From: Chitinophaga pendula
GTDB lineage: Bacteria > Bacteroidota > Bacteroidia > Chitinophagales > Chitinophagaceae
NCBI RefSeq assembly: GCF_020386615.1
Contig: NZ_CP077769.1
Location: 4,526,001-4,590,000, forward strand
Length of the DNA: 64,000 nt
Reading direction: 5' to 3'
Shown here: in pieces, positions 17,428 to 26,706 of the stretch
Layout: each line of letters opens with the position of its first letter
How positions within the stretch are numbered: the stretch's first letter is position 1
Notes under the pieces: model-generated
What the model saw: the letters and a program-made list of their open reading frames with translations, nothing else
Database searches by the model: none
Told to the model about the DNA's origin: nothing
Program-made: the position numbers and the translations under genes

Positions 17428-18108
17428 CTACTTCCCTAACCTAACACCCACCTTTACCCCGATAGGCACATTAGGCCGAATACCACTTTTGTAATCATTA
17501 TTGTAAGCAAAAAAGTCTCCGCGTTTTACCTGCTGCAACCCGCCGATTACCACACCGCCATCATCCAACCAACGGTATTTCAATCCCAGACCGGCATACA
17601 TCTCAAACAATACCCGCTTCTGCCGGTCAAAATACAACTGCATCCCTACTTTCATCGCCGCTCCTGCAGAACGACGCTCCCGCGTATATCTCACCGGTAC
17701 CGGCAACTCCTGCCCCGGCAAACCCGGATGAGCAGACAATGCCTCTTCATCGTTACTCACCTGCTTATATAACAGCTCCAGCCCCACAAAGCCCTTGTAC
17801 TTTCCCACACGCCCCTTGAAATAATGACGCACCTCCGGCCGGATACGGAAAGCAGCAAATGGAGTAGGCATAGATCCCGTACTGTAAGTGATCAGCGTAC
17901 CTTCCACCACCATCGCCCATCGCAACGACATCCGCCGCTCCACTGCAATACTGAAACCTCCGTCAGGCTCCATCAACGATACCAGGTTAGTACTGATCAA
18001 CGTACCCGCACGCATCGGGAATTTACCGTCCTGCAGATAAGCAGACGCCTGCGCTTGAAGCAAACAGGGAACAAAAAGCAAGAATAATAAGGGGTAAAAA
18101 TATCTCAT
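17428..18108 (-). CDS. Secreted hypothetical protein, probable beta barrel
   Basis: A 226-residue protein with a clear signal peptide (MRYFYPLLFLLFVPCLLQAQA). The mature part alternates short amphipathic strands with glycines and aromatics (GFSIAVERRMSLRWAMVVEG, YKGFVGLELLYKQ, VLFEMYAGLGLKYRW) and ends in GVKVGVRLGK, which suggests a small outer-membrane beta barrel. No family is recognised. It is divergent from dnaG across the region that contains the 11-bp unit array. Confidence 0.75.
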   Translation of the reverse strand: MRYFYPLLFLLFVPCLLQAQASAYLQDGKFPMRAGTLISTNLVSLMEPDGGFSIAVERRMSLRWAMVVEGTLITYSTGSMPTPFAAFRIRPEVRHYFKGRVGKYKGFVGLELLYKQVSNDEEALSAHPGLPGQELPVPVRYTRERRSAGAAMKVGMQLYFDRQKRVLFEMYAGLGLKYRWLDDGGVVIGGLQQVKRGDFFAYNNDYKSGIRPNVPIGVKVGVRLGK

Positions 18109-18182
18109 AGATAAAGGCTTTTAATTGCCAGACAGGAAATAAAACGCACAACAATACCACTAAGTTACATCCCCTCCCTCCT

Positions 18183-18335
18183 TTCCTATATCATTCCTGT
18201 AACACTCCTGTATCATTCGTATAGCCATTGTATAAGCTAAGCATATAGCAGCTTATACAATGACTATACAACGGATATACCTGGCTTATACATTGCTTAT
18301 ACAACGCTTATACAACGCTTATACAACCTATAAGC
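18183..18335. repeat. Mirrored array of phased 11-bp units, copy 1
   Basis: Left arm 18183-18237 is five 11-bp units (such as TTCCTATATCA, TTCGTATAGCC, ATTGTATAAGC). A 13-bp core TAAGCATATAGCA occupies 18238-18250. The right arm 18251-18327 is seven 11-bp units in the opposite sense (GCTTATACAAT, GACTATACAAC, then three exact GCTTATACAAC), followed by CTATAAGC. The innermost units pair as a perfect 12-bp stem (18226-18237 with 18251-18262). It lies between a divergent gene and dnaG. The same design recurs at 52787-52975. Confidence 0.85.
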
Positions 18336-18422
18336 AAACATTTCACAACAGCTTAATTATCAATAATTAACGAAACATGTCCATAATCACCCCCTCGGTC
18401 CCCCTATTTGCCGTTTTTTGAC

Positions 18423-18430
18423 TAAGTTTG
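18423..18430 (+). promoter_or_regulatory. Candidate -7 promoter element of dnaG
   Basis: TAAGTTTG fits TAnnTTTG and ends 16 bases before the dnaG ATG, implying a very short leader. No -33 box is correctly spaced. Confidence 0.3.
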
Positions 18431-18446
18431 CAGTTGGCACCAGATC

Positions 18447-20423
18447 ATGATCTCACAACAGACCATACAACAGATACTCAACCGTATCGACATCGTCGAA
18501 ATAGTAGGCTCCTTCGTCAAACTCAAAAAACGCGGAACCAACTACCTCGGCCTGTGCCCCTTCCACAACGAAAAGTCCCCGTCATTTACCGTATCCCCCA
18601 GTAAAGAGATATACAAATGTTTCGGCTGCGGCGCCAGCGGCAACACCATCAGCTTTATCATGGAGCACGAAAAGTACTCCTACGTAGAAGCGCTCCGCTG
18701 GCTCGCCCAGAAATACAATGTGGAAATAGAAGAGACCGAAGTCAGCGCAGAAGCCAAACAACGACTGCTCCTCGCCGATAGTCTCCACATCATCAACAAC
18801 TACGCTCGCGAATACTTCACCGAAAACCTCTTCTCCTCAGACGAAGGCCAAAACGTTGGCCTCAGCTACTTCGAAGAAAGAGGCTTCACCGAAGAAACCA
18901 TCCGCAAATTCCAGCTGGGATACTGCTCCAACGATCGCGATGCATTCACCAAAGCAGCCCTCGCTAAAGGATATAACCTGGAATACCTCCAGAAAACCGG
19001 CCTCGTCACCATCCGGAATGACCAACCCGTAGACAACTACCGCGGCAGGGTCATCTTCCCCATCCATAACCAGTCCGGCAAAACCATCGGCTTCGGCGCC
19101 CGTATCCTCGTCAAATCCGACCGCGCTCCCAAGTATATCAACTCCCCGGAGAATGAAATATACTTCAAAAGCAAAGTCCTATACGGCGCATACTACGCCC
19201 GCCACGCCATCGACAGACAAAATGAATGCCTCCTCGTAGAAGGATATACCGACGTCATCTCCCTCCACCAGGCCGGCATCGAAAACGTAGTCTCCTCCAG
19301 CGGTACCTCCCTCACCGTCGATCAGCTACGCCTCATAAAAAAATTTACTAACAACCTCACCCTCCTCTTCGATGGCGATAACGCAGGCGTTAAAGCCGCC
19401 CTCCGCGGCCTCGACCTCGCCATAGAAGAAGGCCTCAACGTCAAACTCGTTCTCATCCCGGACAAAGAAGACCCGGATAGCTACGTACAAAAAATCGGCG
19501 CCGACGCCTTCCGCGAATTTATCCAGACCAATAAACAGGACTTCATCCTGTTTAAACTCCAGACCTCCATGCAGGAGGCTGGCAACGATACCAACCGCAA
19601 ATCCCAACTGGTAAACGAAATCGCCGAAACTATCTCCAAAATTGATAAGGCAGAAGACTTTACCAAACAACAAGACTACATCCGCCAGTGCAGCCAGCTC
19701 CTCAAAATTGACGAGCAAGGCCTCATCATCCTCGTTAATAAATTCATCCGCGAAAGGCTCACCAAACAGGAACTCAAACATGCCCGTAATAATAATACAG
19801 CAGAAGAAGACCTCCCCGACGAAGCCATCGCCGCCATGGAAGCCCTCGAAGCCATGGACAATGGCATCAGCGATGCCGCCGCACTTTTTAACAAAGACGA
19901 AAAACAAGAACGCGAACTGGTAAAAATATTACTGCGATTCGGCGATATGCCCTTCAGCCAGGAAGACAACAAATCCGTCGCCGACTACGTTTTCAACCTC
20001 CCATACGACTTCGAATCACTGGCTGATAGCGAAATGGTCAAAAAAATACTACGGGAATATAAAGACCTCTATGACCAGGGAAATACCCCCGACAAAAAAT
20101 GGTTCCTATACCACCAGGACCTGGAAATAGCCAAACAAGTAGCCCTCATCCTCGAAGACAAAGAAGCAGACCTCAGCGTCAACTGGAAAGAACGCTTCGA
20201 AATAAACACCGTATGTGGTGACAACGCTTACCTCAAAGACACCATATCCACCACCAACTACCTCATCCTCCGGAAAATAAAAAAGCTGGTCCATGAAAAC
20301 CAGCAGGAAGGCGAAAAAGCAGAAACCGCCGAAGCCCAACTCGCATCCCTCCAGATGCATCAACACCTGAAACAACTCGAAAGAGAACTCACCCAAGGCC
20401 TCGGCACCGTTATATTCCGCTAA
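18447..20423 (+). CDS. dnaG: DNA primase
   Basis: Synthesises RNA primers at the replication fork together with the DnaB helicase. The 658-residue protein has the CHC2 zinc finger (C37, H40, C58, C61 in LCPFH and KCFGCGASG), the catalytic core N-lobe, a Toprim domain with LLVEGYTDVISLHQAG (about 260) and the metal-binding DGDNAG, and a C-terminal helical helicase-interaction region. Length is typical. It ends only six bases before the stop of the convergent cytochrome peroxidase gene, and no terminator is visible there. Confidence 0.96.
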   Translation: MISQQTIQQILNRIDIVEIVGSFVKLKKRGTNYLGLCPFHNEKSPSFTVSPSKEIYKCFGCGASGNTISFIMEHEKYSYVEALRWLAQKYNVEIEETEVSAEAKQRLLLADSLHIINNYAREYFTENLFSSDEGQNVGLSYFEERGFTEETIRKFQLGYCSNDRDAFTKAALAKGYNLEYLQKTGLVTIRNDQPVDNYRGRVIFPIHNQSGKTIGFGARILVKSDRAPKYINSPENEIYFKSKVLYGAYYARHAIDRQNECLLVEGYTDVISLHQAGIENVVSSSGTSLTVDQLRLIKKFTNNLTLLFDGDNAGVKAALRGLDLAIEEGLNVKLVLIPDKEDPDSYVQKIGADAFREFIQTNKQDFILFKLQTSMQEAGNDTNRKSQLVNEIAETISKIDKAEDFTKQQDYIRQCSQLLKIDEQGLIILVNKFIRERLTKQELKHARNNNTAEEDLPDEAIAAMEALEAMDNGISDAAALFNKDEKQERELVKILLRFGDMPFSQEDNKSVADYVFNLPYDFESLADSEMVKKILREYKDLYDQGNTPDKKWFLYHQDLEIAKQVALILEDKEADLSVNWKERFEINTVCGDNAYLKDTISTTNYLILRKIKKLVHENQQEGEKAETAEAQLASLQMHQHLKQLERELTQGLGTVIFR

Positions 20424-20429
20424 TAAATA

Positions 20430-21646
20430 TCATCGCTTAAAAGGGTCCGCATACAACGGATTCGTCGCCAACGTCTTGTCCGTCAGCGTCTTCAGAAAGG
20501 CCAGCACGTCCGCCTTCTCCTGCGCACTGAAATTGAACCCTCCCCTGGGCAACTGTATCCCCGTATTAACACCGTTCTTGACCCCACTACTATAATGTTC
20601 AATCACCTCCTCCAACGTCCCAAACCGCCCATCATGCATATAAGGTGCCGTTAACTCAACATTCCGCAACGAAGGCATCTTAAAAGTACCCTGATCCTCC
20701 GCCTTCCCCGTCACCGCCCCAATACCCTTATCCACATAATCCAGCTGCAACCCGTTATTCGATCCCACCCCCATATCATTCAACCCCGAATCTGCGCTGG
20801 CAAAAAAGGCGCCTCCTTCCGGTTGCCCACATACCAAAGATCACTATGACACTCCCCACAGTGCATCCCTCCCACAATACGTTTCCCACGCAACTCAGCA
20901 GCATTGAAATCCACAAACCCATTCTCCAAACCCTCATCATACTTGGACCGGAACGAAACGATCGATCGCAGAAACTGCGACAACGCCCGCCGCATCCGCT
21001 CCTCCGTCACCTCCGGACTGCCAAAAGCCGCCTGGAATAAAGGAGGATAATAACTAAGCTGCCCTAACTTCACCTCCAATGCCCGCAAACCAGACATCCC
21101 CATCTCCACCGGATCTACCACCGGCATCAACGTCTGCACCTCCAAATGCCCAGCCCGCATATCCCAAAACATCGCCTTCTCCATGAAAAAACGCAAATTC
21201 ACCGTAGACATCGCATTACGGCGCGTCGACCGCCCGTCAAAGCCGGTGGAAAACTTCATCCCGTCCGTAAACGCCTTGTCCGCATGATGACAAGACCCAC
21301 AAGAAATACGGTCGTTTACAGATAAATGTTTATCGTAAAATAATACCCGGCCTAAAGTAGCACCCGTATTGGTAATAGGATTGTCAACAGGCGTATTGTC
21401 AACACCCGGTGTATGAGCCAGATAAGCAGACAAATAAGCGGGCATCTGTTGCACCGTCTGCACATAATCGTAAGGAACACTCGGCAAATGAGGACCATCG
21501 CCGGAAGGAAGAGGCGCCGATGGCACCTGCCCCTCACCGGGCTTCCCGGGAAGAACAGGTCCGTCAGGCTTATTACAACTGGAAAAATATACCCCAGATA
21601 GAAACGCTAATAGTACAGGAAACAAGAACCTTCGGGCCGATCGCAT
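20430..21646 (-). pseudogene. Di-haem cytochrome c peroxidase, frameshifted
   Basis: Two overlapping reading frames together make one MauG/cytochrome c peroxidase-type protein of about 405 residues. The first part (21646 to about 20818) has a lipobox (VYFSSC), the first haem motif CGSCHH and the second CGECHS. The second part continues with SADSGLNDMGVG, KMPSLRNVELTAPYMHDGRF and a C-terminal haem-ligand region. The frames would join if the six-A run at 20812-20817 (T run on the - strand) had seven bases; the fused text then reads EAPFFASADSGLND. Either a true one-base deletion, a phase-variable tract or a sequencing error. It would reduce hydrogen peroxide in the periplasm. It lies 70 bases after folA on the same strand. 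Confidence 0.85.
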
Positions 21647-21716
21647 ATGGTAAAATGTTTATTACCAAATAACACCTACCAACATCACATACCCTTATCG
21701 ACCACCCACAATTAAT

Positions 21717-22217
21717 TTAGTGACGTACCCACACCTCAAACGTATAATCGTACGCGTGCTTCTCATCAGCATTCTGCGGGTCAGAACTGATCAATGCCCA
21801 ATCATTCAGGTTGATATCCGGGAAATAAGTATCCCCCTTCACATCCTCCGTATGAATACGGGTCACAAACAACTGGTCCACCACCGCCATCGCCTCCCGG
21901 AAGATCTCACCACCACCAATGATGAAGATCTCATCATCATCTTCACTCACCAGGCCATTCGCCTTCGCTATCGCATCATCCAGGGAAGATGCCACCAACA
22001 CACCCTCCGGCGCATAATCCGCCTGACGCGTGATCACAATATTCGGACGGTTCGGCAATGGCTTACCCAATGCCTCAAAAGACTTCCGGCCCATAATAAC
22101 CGGATGCCCTAACGTCTTATCCTTAAAATACCGCATATCCGCAGGCATACGCCACGGCAACTCATTATTAAGACCAATAACATTGTTCTCCGCAGCAGCA
22201 ACAATAATAGATAACAT
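21717..22217 (-). CDS. folA: Dihydrofolate reductase
   Basis: Reduces dihydrofolate to tetrahydrofolate with NADPH. The 166-residue protein has NNVIGLNNELPWRMPADMRY with W22 and the catalytic acid D27, the adenine/NADPH stretch HPVIMGRKSFEALGKPLPNR and the C-terminal IFIIGGGEIFREAM. It follows thyA by 54 bases on the same strand, the usual pairing, as the ThyA reaction produces dihydrofolate. Confidence 0.96.
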   Translation of the reverse strand: MLSIIVAAAENNVIGLNNELPWRMPADMRYFKDKTLGHPVIMGRKSFEALGKPLPNRPNIVITRQADYAPEGVLVASSLDDAIAKANGLVSEDDDEIFIIGGGEIFREAMAVVDQLFVTRIHTEDVKGDTYFPDINLNDWALISSDPQNADEKHAYDYTFEVWVRH

Positions 22218-22271
22218 GTAAATAGTAGATGATAGTCTCCTCCCCTACAGGAAGCAACGTGTTAAAAAATA

Positions 22272-23066
22272 TTAGACAGCCACCGGCGCCTTGATAGCCG
22301 GATGAAACTGATAATTCTGCAACTCAAAATCCTCATACCTGAACGAGAAGATATCCTTCACCGAAGGGTTGATCTTCATCACCGGCAACGCATGAGGAGC
22401 CCTGCCTAACTGCAGCTTCGCCTGCTCAATATGATTACTGTACAAATGCACATCCCCGAAACTATGTATGAACTCCCCGGGCTCCAGGTCACAAACCTGC
22501 GCCATCATCATCGTCAGCAACGCATAGGAAGCAATGTTGAACGGCACCCCCAGGAACACATCCGCACTACGCTGGTACAACTGGCAACTTAACTTACCCT
22601 CCGATACATAAAACTGGAACAGACAATGACAAGGACTCAACTTCATCTCAGGCAGATCCCCCACATTCCACGCATTCACTATAATACGCCGCGAATCCGG
22701 GTTCGTCTTGATCTGCTTCACAGCATCACTGATCTGATCGATCACCTTCCCGTCACGCGTCTCCCAGCTACGCCACTGCTTACCATACACAGGCCCCAGG
22801 TTGCCCTCCGCATCAGCCCACTCATCCCAGATACTCACACCATGCTCCTTCAGATAAGCAATGTTCGTATCCCCCTGCAGGAACCATAACAACTCATAAA
22901 TGATCGACTTCAAATGCAACTTCTTCGTCGTCACAACCGGGAAACCCGCCTGCAGATCAAATCGCATCTGATAACCAAAACAACTTGTCGTTCCCGTACC
23001 CGTACGGTCTGACTTAGTCACCCCATTATCCAGTATATGCTGTAATAACTTCAGATATTGTTCCAT
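22272..23066 (-). CDS. thyA: Thymidylate synthase
   Basis: Methylates dUMP to dTMP using methylene-tetrahydrofolate. At 264 residues it matches the E. coli enzyme length exactly. The nucleophile C146 lies in [17 protein letters not shown] near residue 21, [18 protein letters not shown] and DVHLYSNH are all present. First gene of a thyA-folA operon, possibly extending into the cytochrome peroxidase gene. Confidence 0.97.
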   Translation of the reverse strand: MEQYLKLLQHILDNGVTKSDRTGTGTTSCFGYQMRFDLQAGFPVVTTKKLHLKSIIYELLWFLQGDTNIAYLKEHGVSIWDEWADAEGNLGPVYGKQWRSWETRDGKVIDQISDAVKQIKTNPDSRRIIVNAWNVGDLPEMKLSPCHCLFQFYVSEGKLSCQLYQRSADVFLGVPFNIASYALLTMMMAQVCDLEPGEFIHSFGDVHLYSNHIEQAKLQLGRAPHALPVMKINPSVKDIFSFRYEDFELQNYQFHPAIKAPVAV

Positions 23067-23667
23067 AAGCCCGCAATTTAGCTAAATTTCAGCAGCGCTC
23101 CCGCTACCAGTTATCCACCAGTTCTTCATAACTACCACATCACCACTGGACAATCCCCTACCTACCAGCCCCCCAATCCTCCTTCCTGTCCAATCAACTG
23201 CCTCCCCTACCACATATCCTTCACACCTGCATCCACCTCTCCAACCCACCTCCCTCCCTTTTCAATACCCCTGCTGCCCCCTTTCACCTGCTATCCCCAT
23301 TAATTAAAAATCTCGGAACAAAAAAAGAACGCTGTTACCTTTTTTTCGTAATATAATTGCACATTTATAAAGCAGGTAAAACCCGATATTCAATTGACCA
23401 AAACATAGATCGCAAGCCCTGTAACGGATTTCCGTCTTTTGACCTGTTTATCCCCCGTGTTTAACTTATCAACCAAATTGTTCACGATTAAACCACAACA
23501 AATTGTTCAGTAACAAACACCACCCCATAGATCGCACCGCTTGACCACGTGCATGTAAGCCATGTAAGCCGCCATATCAACCAGATTCCTTAACACTTAA
23601 ATCATAATCCGAGAACTACAACCCGGCATAATGTCGGTTTCATTACTCATCCCCTAAATCTCACTTT
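23067..23667. other. Long intergenic region upstream of susC
   Basis: About 600 bases between divergent thyA and the first susC. The thyA-proximal half is C-rich and low in G; the susC-proximal half is A/T-rich. I see no ORF, RNA gene or clear TAnnTTTG promoter. It probably holds the promoter and long leader of susC. Confidence 0.5.
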
Positions 23668-26600
23668 ATGCTTCTATTTAGATCAACGCTAATGGCGCTG
23701 GTGCTGATTACCTGCGCCTTTGCGCTATATGCGCAACAATCCCTGACCGGTAAAGTCACCGATGCCGTCTCCGGCAAAGGACTCCCCGGTGTTACCATCA
23801 GGGTCCCCAACACCAGCAAGGGCACCATCACCGACGTCAATGGGCAGTTCAACCTCGCTACACCCGCCGGTACCTCCCAGCTCATACTCACCTTCACCGG
23901 CTATAAGACCAAAACAGTCGCCGTAGGCAACAGCAACACACTCAACATCACCATGGAAGAAGACTACGCCAAACTCGACGAAGTCGTAGTCACTGGCCTG
24001 GCCACCACCGTCAAACGTAGTAACCTCGCCAACGCCGTCGCCACCATCTCCGCCAAAGACCTCGCCGGTACCGCGCCGGCACAAACCTTCGACGCTGCCC
24101 TCAGCGGCAAGATCCCAGGCGCCCTCATCACCGCCAACTCCGGCGCACCTGGCGGCGGTATCTCCGTCAAACTCAGAGGTATCACCTCCATATTCAGCAA
24201 CTCCCAACCACTATATGTCGTTGATGGCGTATTCGTCAGCAACGTCAGCATACCCGCTGGCCTCAACGACATCACCGGCGCCGCTACCGCCGGTAACCCG
24301 CAAAACCAGGACAACCCGTCCAGCCGTATCGCCGATCTGAACCCACAGGATATCCAGAACATTGAGATCCTCAAAGGTGCCTCAGCAGCAGCCCTCTATG
24401 GCTCCAAAGCAGCAGCCGGCGTAATTATCATCACCACCAAAAGAGGGAAAGCAGGCAAAACACAATTCAGCGTCAACCAGGAAACAGGCCTCGTAAAAGT
24501 GCGCAAACTCCTCGGCGTACGCCAGTTCACACCAGAAACAGCTGCCGACCTCGCCGGCGCCGCCTCCTCCACAGATCCCGCCGTACAAGCTGCCCGCGCC
24601 CGCAATCGCCAGGACTTCCTCGCAGCACAAGCCGCCGGCAAAATATATGACTACGAAAAAGAAATATATGGCCAGACAGGCCTCCTCCTCAATACCAGCC
24701 TCAGCGCCAGCGGTGGCTCCGAAAAAACTACCTTCTTCTTCTCCGCCAACAGACGAAGTGAAGATGGCATCATCAAACGCACCGGATACCTCAACAACTC
24801 CCTCCGGCTCAATATCGATCATAAAGTAAGCGACCGCGTATCCCTCGGCTTCACCTCCAACTACATCAACTCCTCCTCCGATCGCGGCCTCAGCAACAAT
24901 GATAACAATGGCGTATCACTAGGCGTAGCACTGGCTTCCACACCCGGATTCGTCGAGCTACACCCCACCGCCAACGGACTATACCCCCGCAACCGCTTCG
25001 CCGCCTCCAACCCGCTGGAAACACGCGATAAAATGACCAACAATGAAAACACCAACCGCTTCATCACCAGCATTAACTTCGACGCCAAAGTCCAGCAAAG
25101 CAATAAAAGCAATACCCGCCTCATCGTAAGAGGTGGCGTAGACTTCTTTAACCTTAAAACAGCAGCCATCTTCCCCAGATCCCTGCAGTTCATGGAAAAT
25201 ACCCTCCAAGGTGCCTCCATACAAGGCAATACCAACAACACCAACACCAACCTCGCCGGGTTTATCGTTAACGTATTCTCCCCGTCAGAGAAACTTAACC
25301 TCACCAGCACCATCGGCGCCACCCTCGAAACGGGCAACCTCGACAACATCGTAGTCGCCTCCACCAAACTCGTAGGCACCCAAACCAATGTCGACCAGGC
25401 AGGCGCCTCCAACCCCCGCCAGTTCAGACAGAAATACCGCGATAATGGTATCTTCATTCAGGAAGAACTCACCCTCCTCGATGCCATCACCGCCACCGCA
25501 GGCCTCCGCTTTGACCGCTCTACCAACAACGGCGACTTCAAAAAATACTACCTCTACCCCAAAGGCGCTCTGTCCTGGAACATCGCCAAAATGGACTTCT
25601 GGCACTCCAAACAGATCAATAGCCTCAAACTGCGCGTCGCCTACGGCCAGTCCGGCAACGTATCCCCTTATGGCGCTAAATTCACCTCGCTCGTAGGTTC
25701 CAACACCGGCGGATTCCCCGGATCCCTGGTAGACAACCAGCTGGGTAACCCCAACATCCTCCCAGAAAAACAAACAGAACTGGAAGCAGGCGTCGACATA
25801 TCCATCCTCGATGGTAGAGTAAGCCTCGAAGCCACCTTCTATAACAAGAAAATATTCGACCTCCTCCTCCGTAGAGCAACCCCAGGTTCCACCGGATACA
25901 CCACCCAGTGGGTCAACGGCGGTGACCTCCGCAACAGAGGCGTCGAACTGGGCCTCAGCCTCATACCCGTCAACACCAAAAACGTGAAATGGACCGCCAA
26001 TATCAACTGGTGGAAAAACCAGTCCAGAATAACAAGACTCGAAATACCAGCCTTCTCCCTCGGCGCATTCGGTAACTCCCTCGGCACCTTCTTCATCGAA
26101 GAAGGCAAATCAGCCACCCAGATCAAAGGAACCGTAAAAGACAAAGTGGGATTACAAACATTAGGCAATGCAGAACCCGACTTCCAGATGAGCTTCATGA
26201 ACGAAGTCACCCTCTGGCGTAACCTCACCTTCCGGTTCCTCGTTCACTGGAAAAAAGGAGGTGACAACATCAACCTGACCGAACTCCTCTCCGACCTCGG
26301 CGGCACCACCCCCGACTACGATGATGATAAAAATGGCAATGGTATCAAAGATGGCCTCGAACGCACCAACGCCGGCGATGCCTCCATCTTCGTACAAGAT
26401 GCCTCCTATGTACGCATCCGCGAAATAGGCATCTACTATAACCTGCCCTTGCATAATACCAAATACATCCGCGCACTGCGCTTCGGTATTTCCGCCAACA
26501 ACTGGTTCACCTTCACTGATTATAAAAGCTATGATCCGGAATCATCCAACTTCGGCAGCAATACCCTCTCTACCGGTACCAGCAGAGGCAGCAGCGGCAT

Positions 26601-26673
26601 CTCCACCGGCGTGGAAGTAATGCCATTCCCCGCCTCCAAAAGAGCCAGCTTCCACGTAGGCATCGACTTCTGA
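23668..26673 (+). CDS. SusC/RagA-type TonB-dependent outer-membrane transporter
   Basis: Outer-membrane beta barrel that, with its SusD lipoprotein, imports a glycan, peptide or similar nutrient using TonB energy. The 1001-residue protein has a signal peptide (1-22, ending YAQQ), a carboxypeptidase-regulatory-like domain (about 25-100, GKVTDAVSGKGLPGVTIRV), the family signature DEVVVTG, a plug domain (about 115-255, with PLYVVDGVF and IEILKGASAAALYGSKAAAG) and the barrel to the C-terminal strand ending FHVGIDF. There is no STN domain, so it is not a FecA-type signalling receptor. The partner susD begins 33 bases downstream. Substrate cannot be read from the sequence. Confidence 0.93.
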   Translation: MLLFRSTLMALVLITCAFALYAQQSLTGKVTDAVSGKGLPGVTIRVPNTSKGTITDVNGQFNLATPAGTSQLILTFTGYKTKTVAVGNSNTLNITMEEDYAKLDEVVVTGLATTVKRSNLANAVATISAKDLAGTAPAQTFDAALSGKIPGALITANSGAPGGGISVKLRGITSIFSNSQPLYVVDGVFVSNVSIPAGLNDITGAATAGNPQNQDNPSSRIADLNPQDIQNIEILKGASAAALYGSKAAAGVIIITTKRGKAGKTQFSVNQETGLVKVRKLLGVRQFTPETAADLAGAASSTDPAVQAARARNRQDFLAAQAAGKIYDYEKEIYGQTGLLLNTSLSASGGSEKTTFFFSANRRSEDGIIKRTGYLNNSLRLNIDHKVSDRVSLGFTSNYINSSSDRGLSNNDNNGVSLGVALASTPGFVELHPTANGLYPRNRFAASNPLETRDKMTNNENTNRFITSINFDAKVQQSNKSNTRLIVRGGVDFFNLKTAAIFPRSLQFMENTLQGASIQGNTNNTNTNLAGFIVNVFSPSEKLNLTSTIGATLETGNLDNIVVASTKLVGTQTNVDQAGASNPRQFRQKYRDNGIFIQEELTLLDAITATAGLRFDRSTNNGDFKKYYLYPKGALSWNIAKMDFWHSKQINSLKLRVAYGQSGNVSPYGAKFTSLVGSNTGGFPGSLVDNQLGNPNILPEKQTELEAGVDISILDGRVSLEATFYNKKIFDLLLRRATPGSTGYTTQWVNGGDLRNRGVELGLSLIPVNTKNVKWTANINWWKNQSRITRLEIPAFSLGAFGNSLGTFFIEEGKSATQIKGTVKDKVGLQTLGNAEPDFQMSFMNEVTLWRNLTFRFLVHWKKGGDNINLTELLSDLGGTTPDYDDDKNGNGIKDGLERTNAGDASIFVQDASYVRIREIGIYYNLPLHNTKYIRALRFGISANNWFTFTDYKSYDPESSNFGSNTLSTGTSRGSSGISTGVEVMPFPASKRASFHVGIDF

Positions 26674-26706
26674 TCATCTTATCATCATCTGCAAAACACG
26701 TCAATC

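Noticed and set aside
18183..18335. CRISPR array reading of the repeated TATACAA motif
   Set aside because: Units are 11 bp with no unique spacers of 25-40 bp, arms are inverted, and no cas gene is in the window.
18407..18430. Full -33/-7 promoter for dnaG
   Set aside because: TTTG at 18407-18410 is only 12 bases from TAAGTTTG, too close for the Bacteroidota promoter; only the -7 box is kept, at low confidence.
23067..23667. tRNA or small RNA gene in the long intergenic region
   Set aside because: No cloverleaf, no strong hairpin with T run and no conserved RNA motif could be seen; only base-composition change.
24382..25773. Several Gly/Glu-rich - strand frames inside susC1
   Set aside because: Shadows of the SusC frame; low-complexity products without starts, terminators or domain text of their own.
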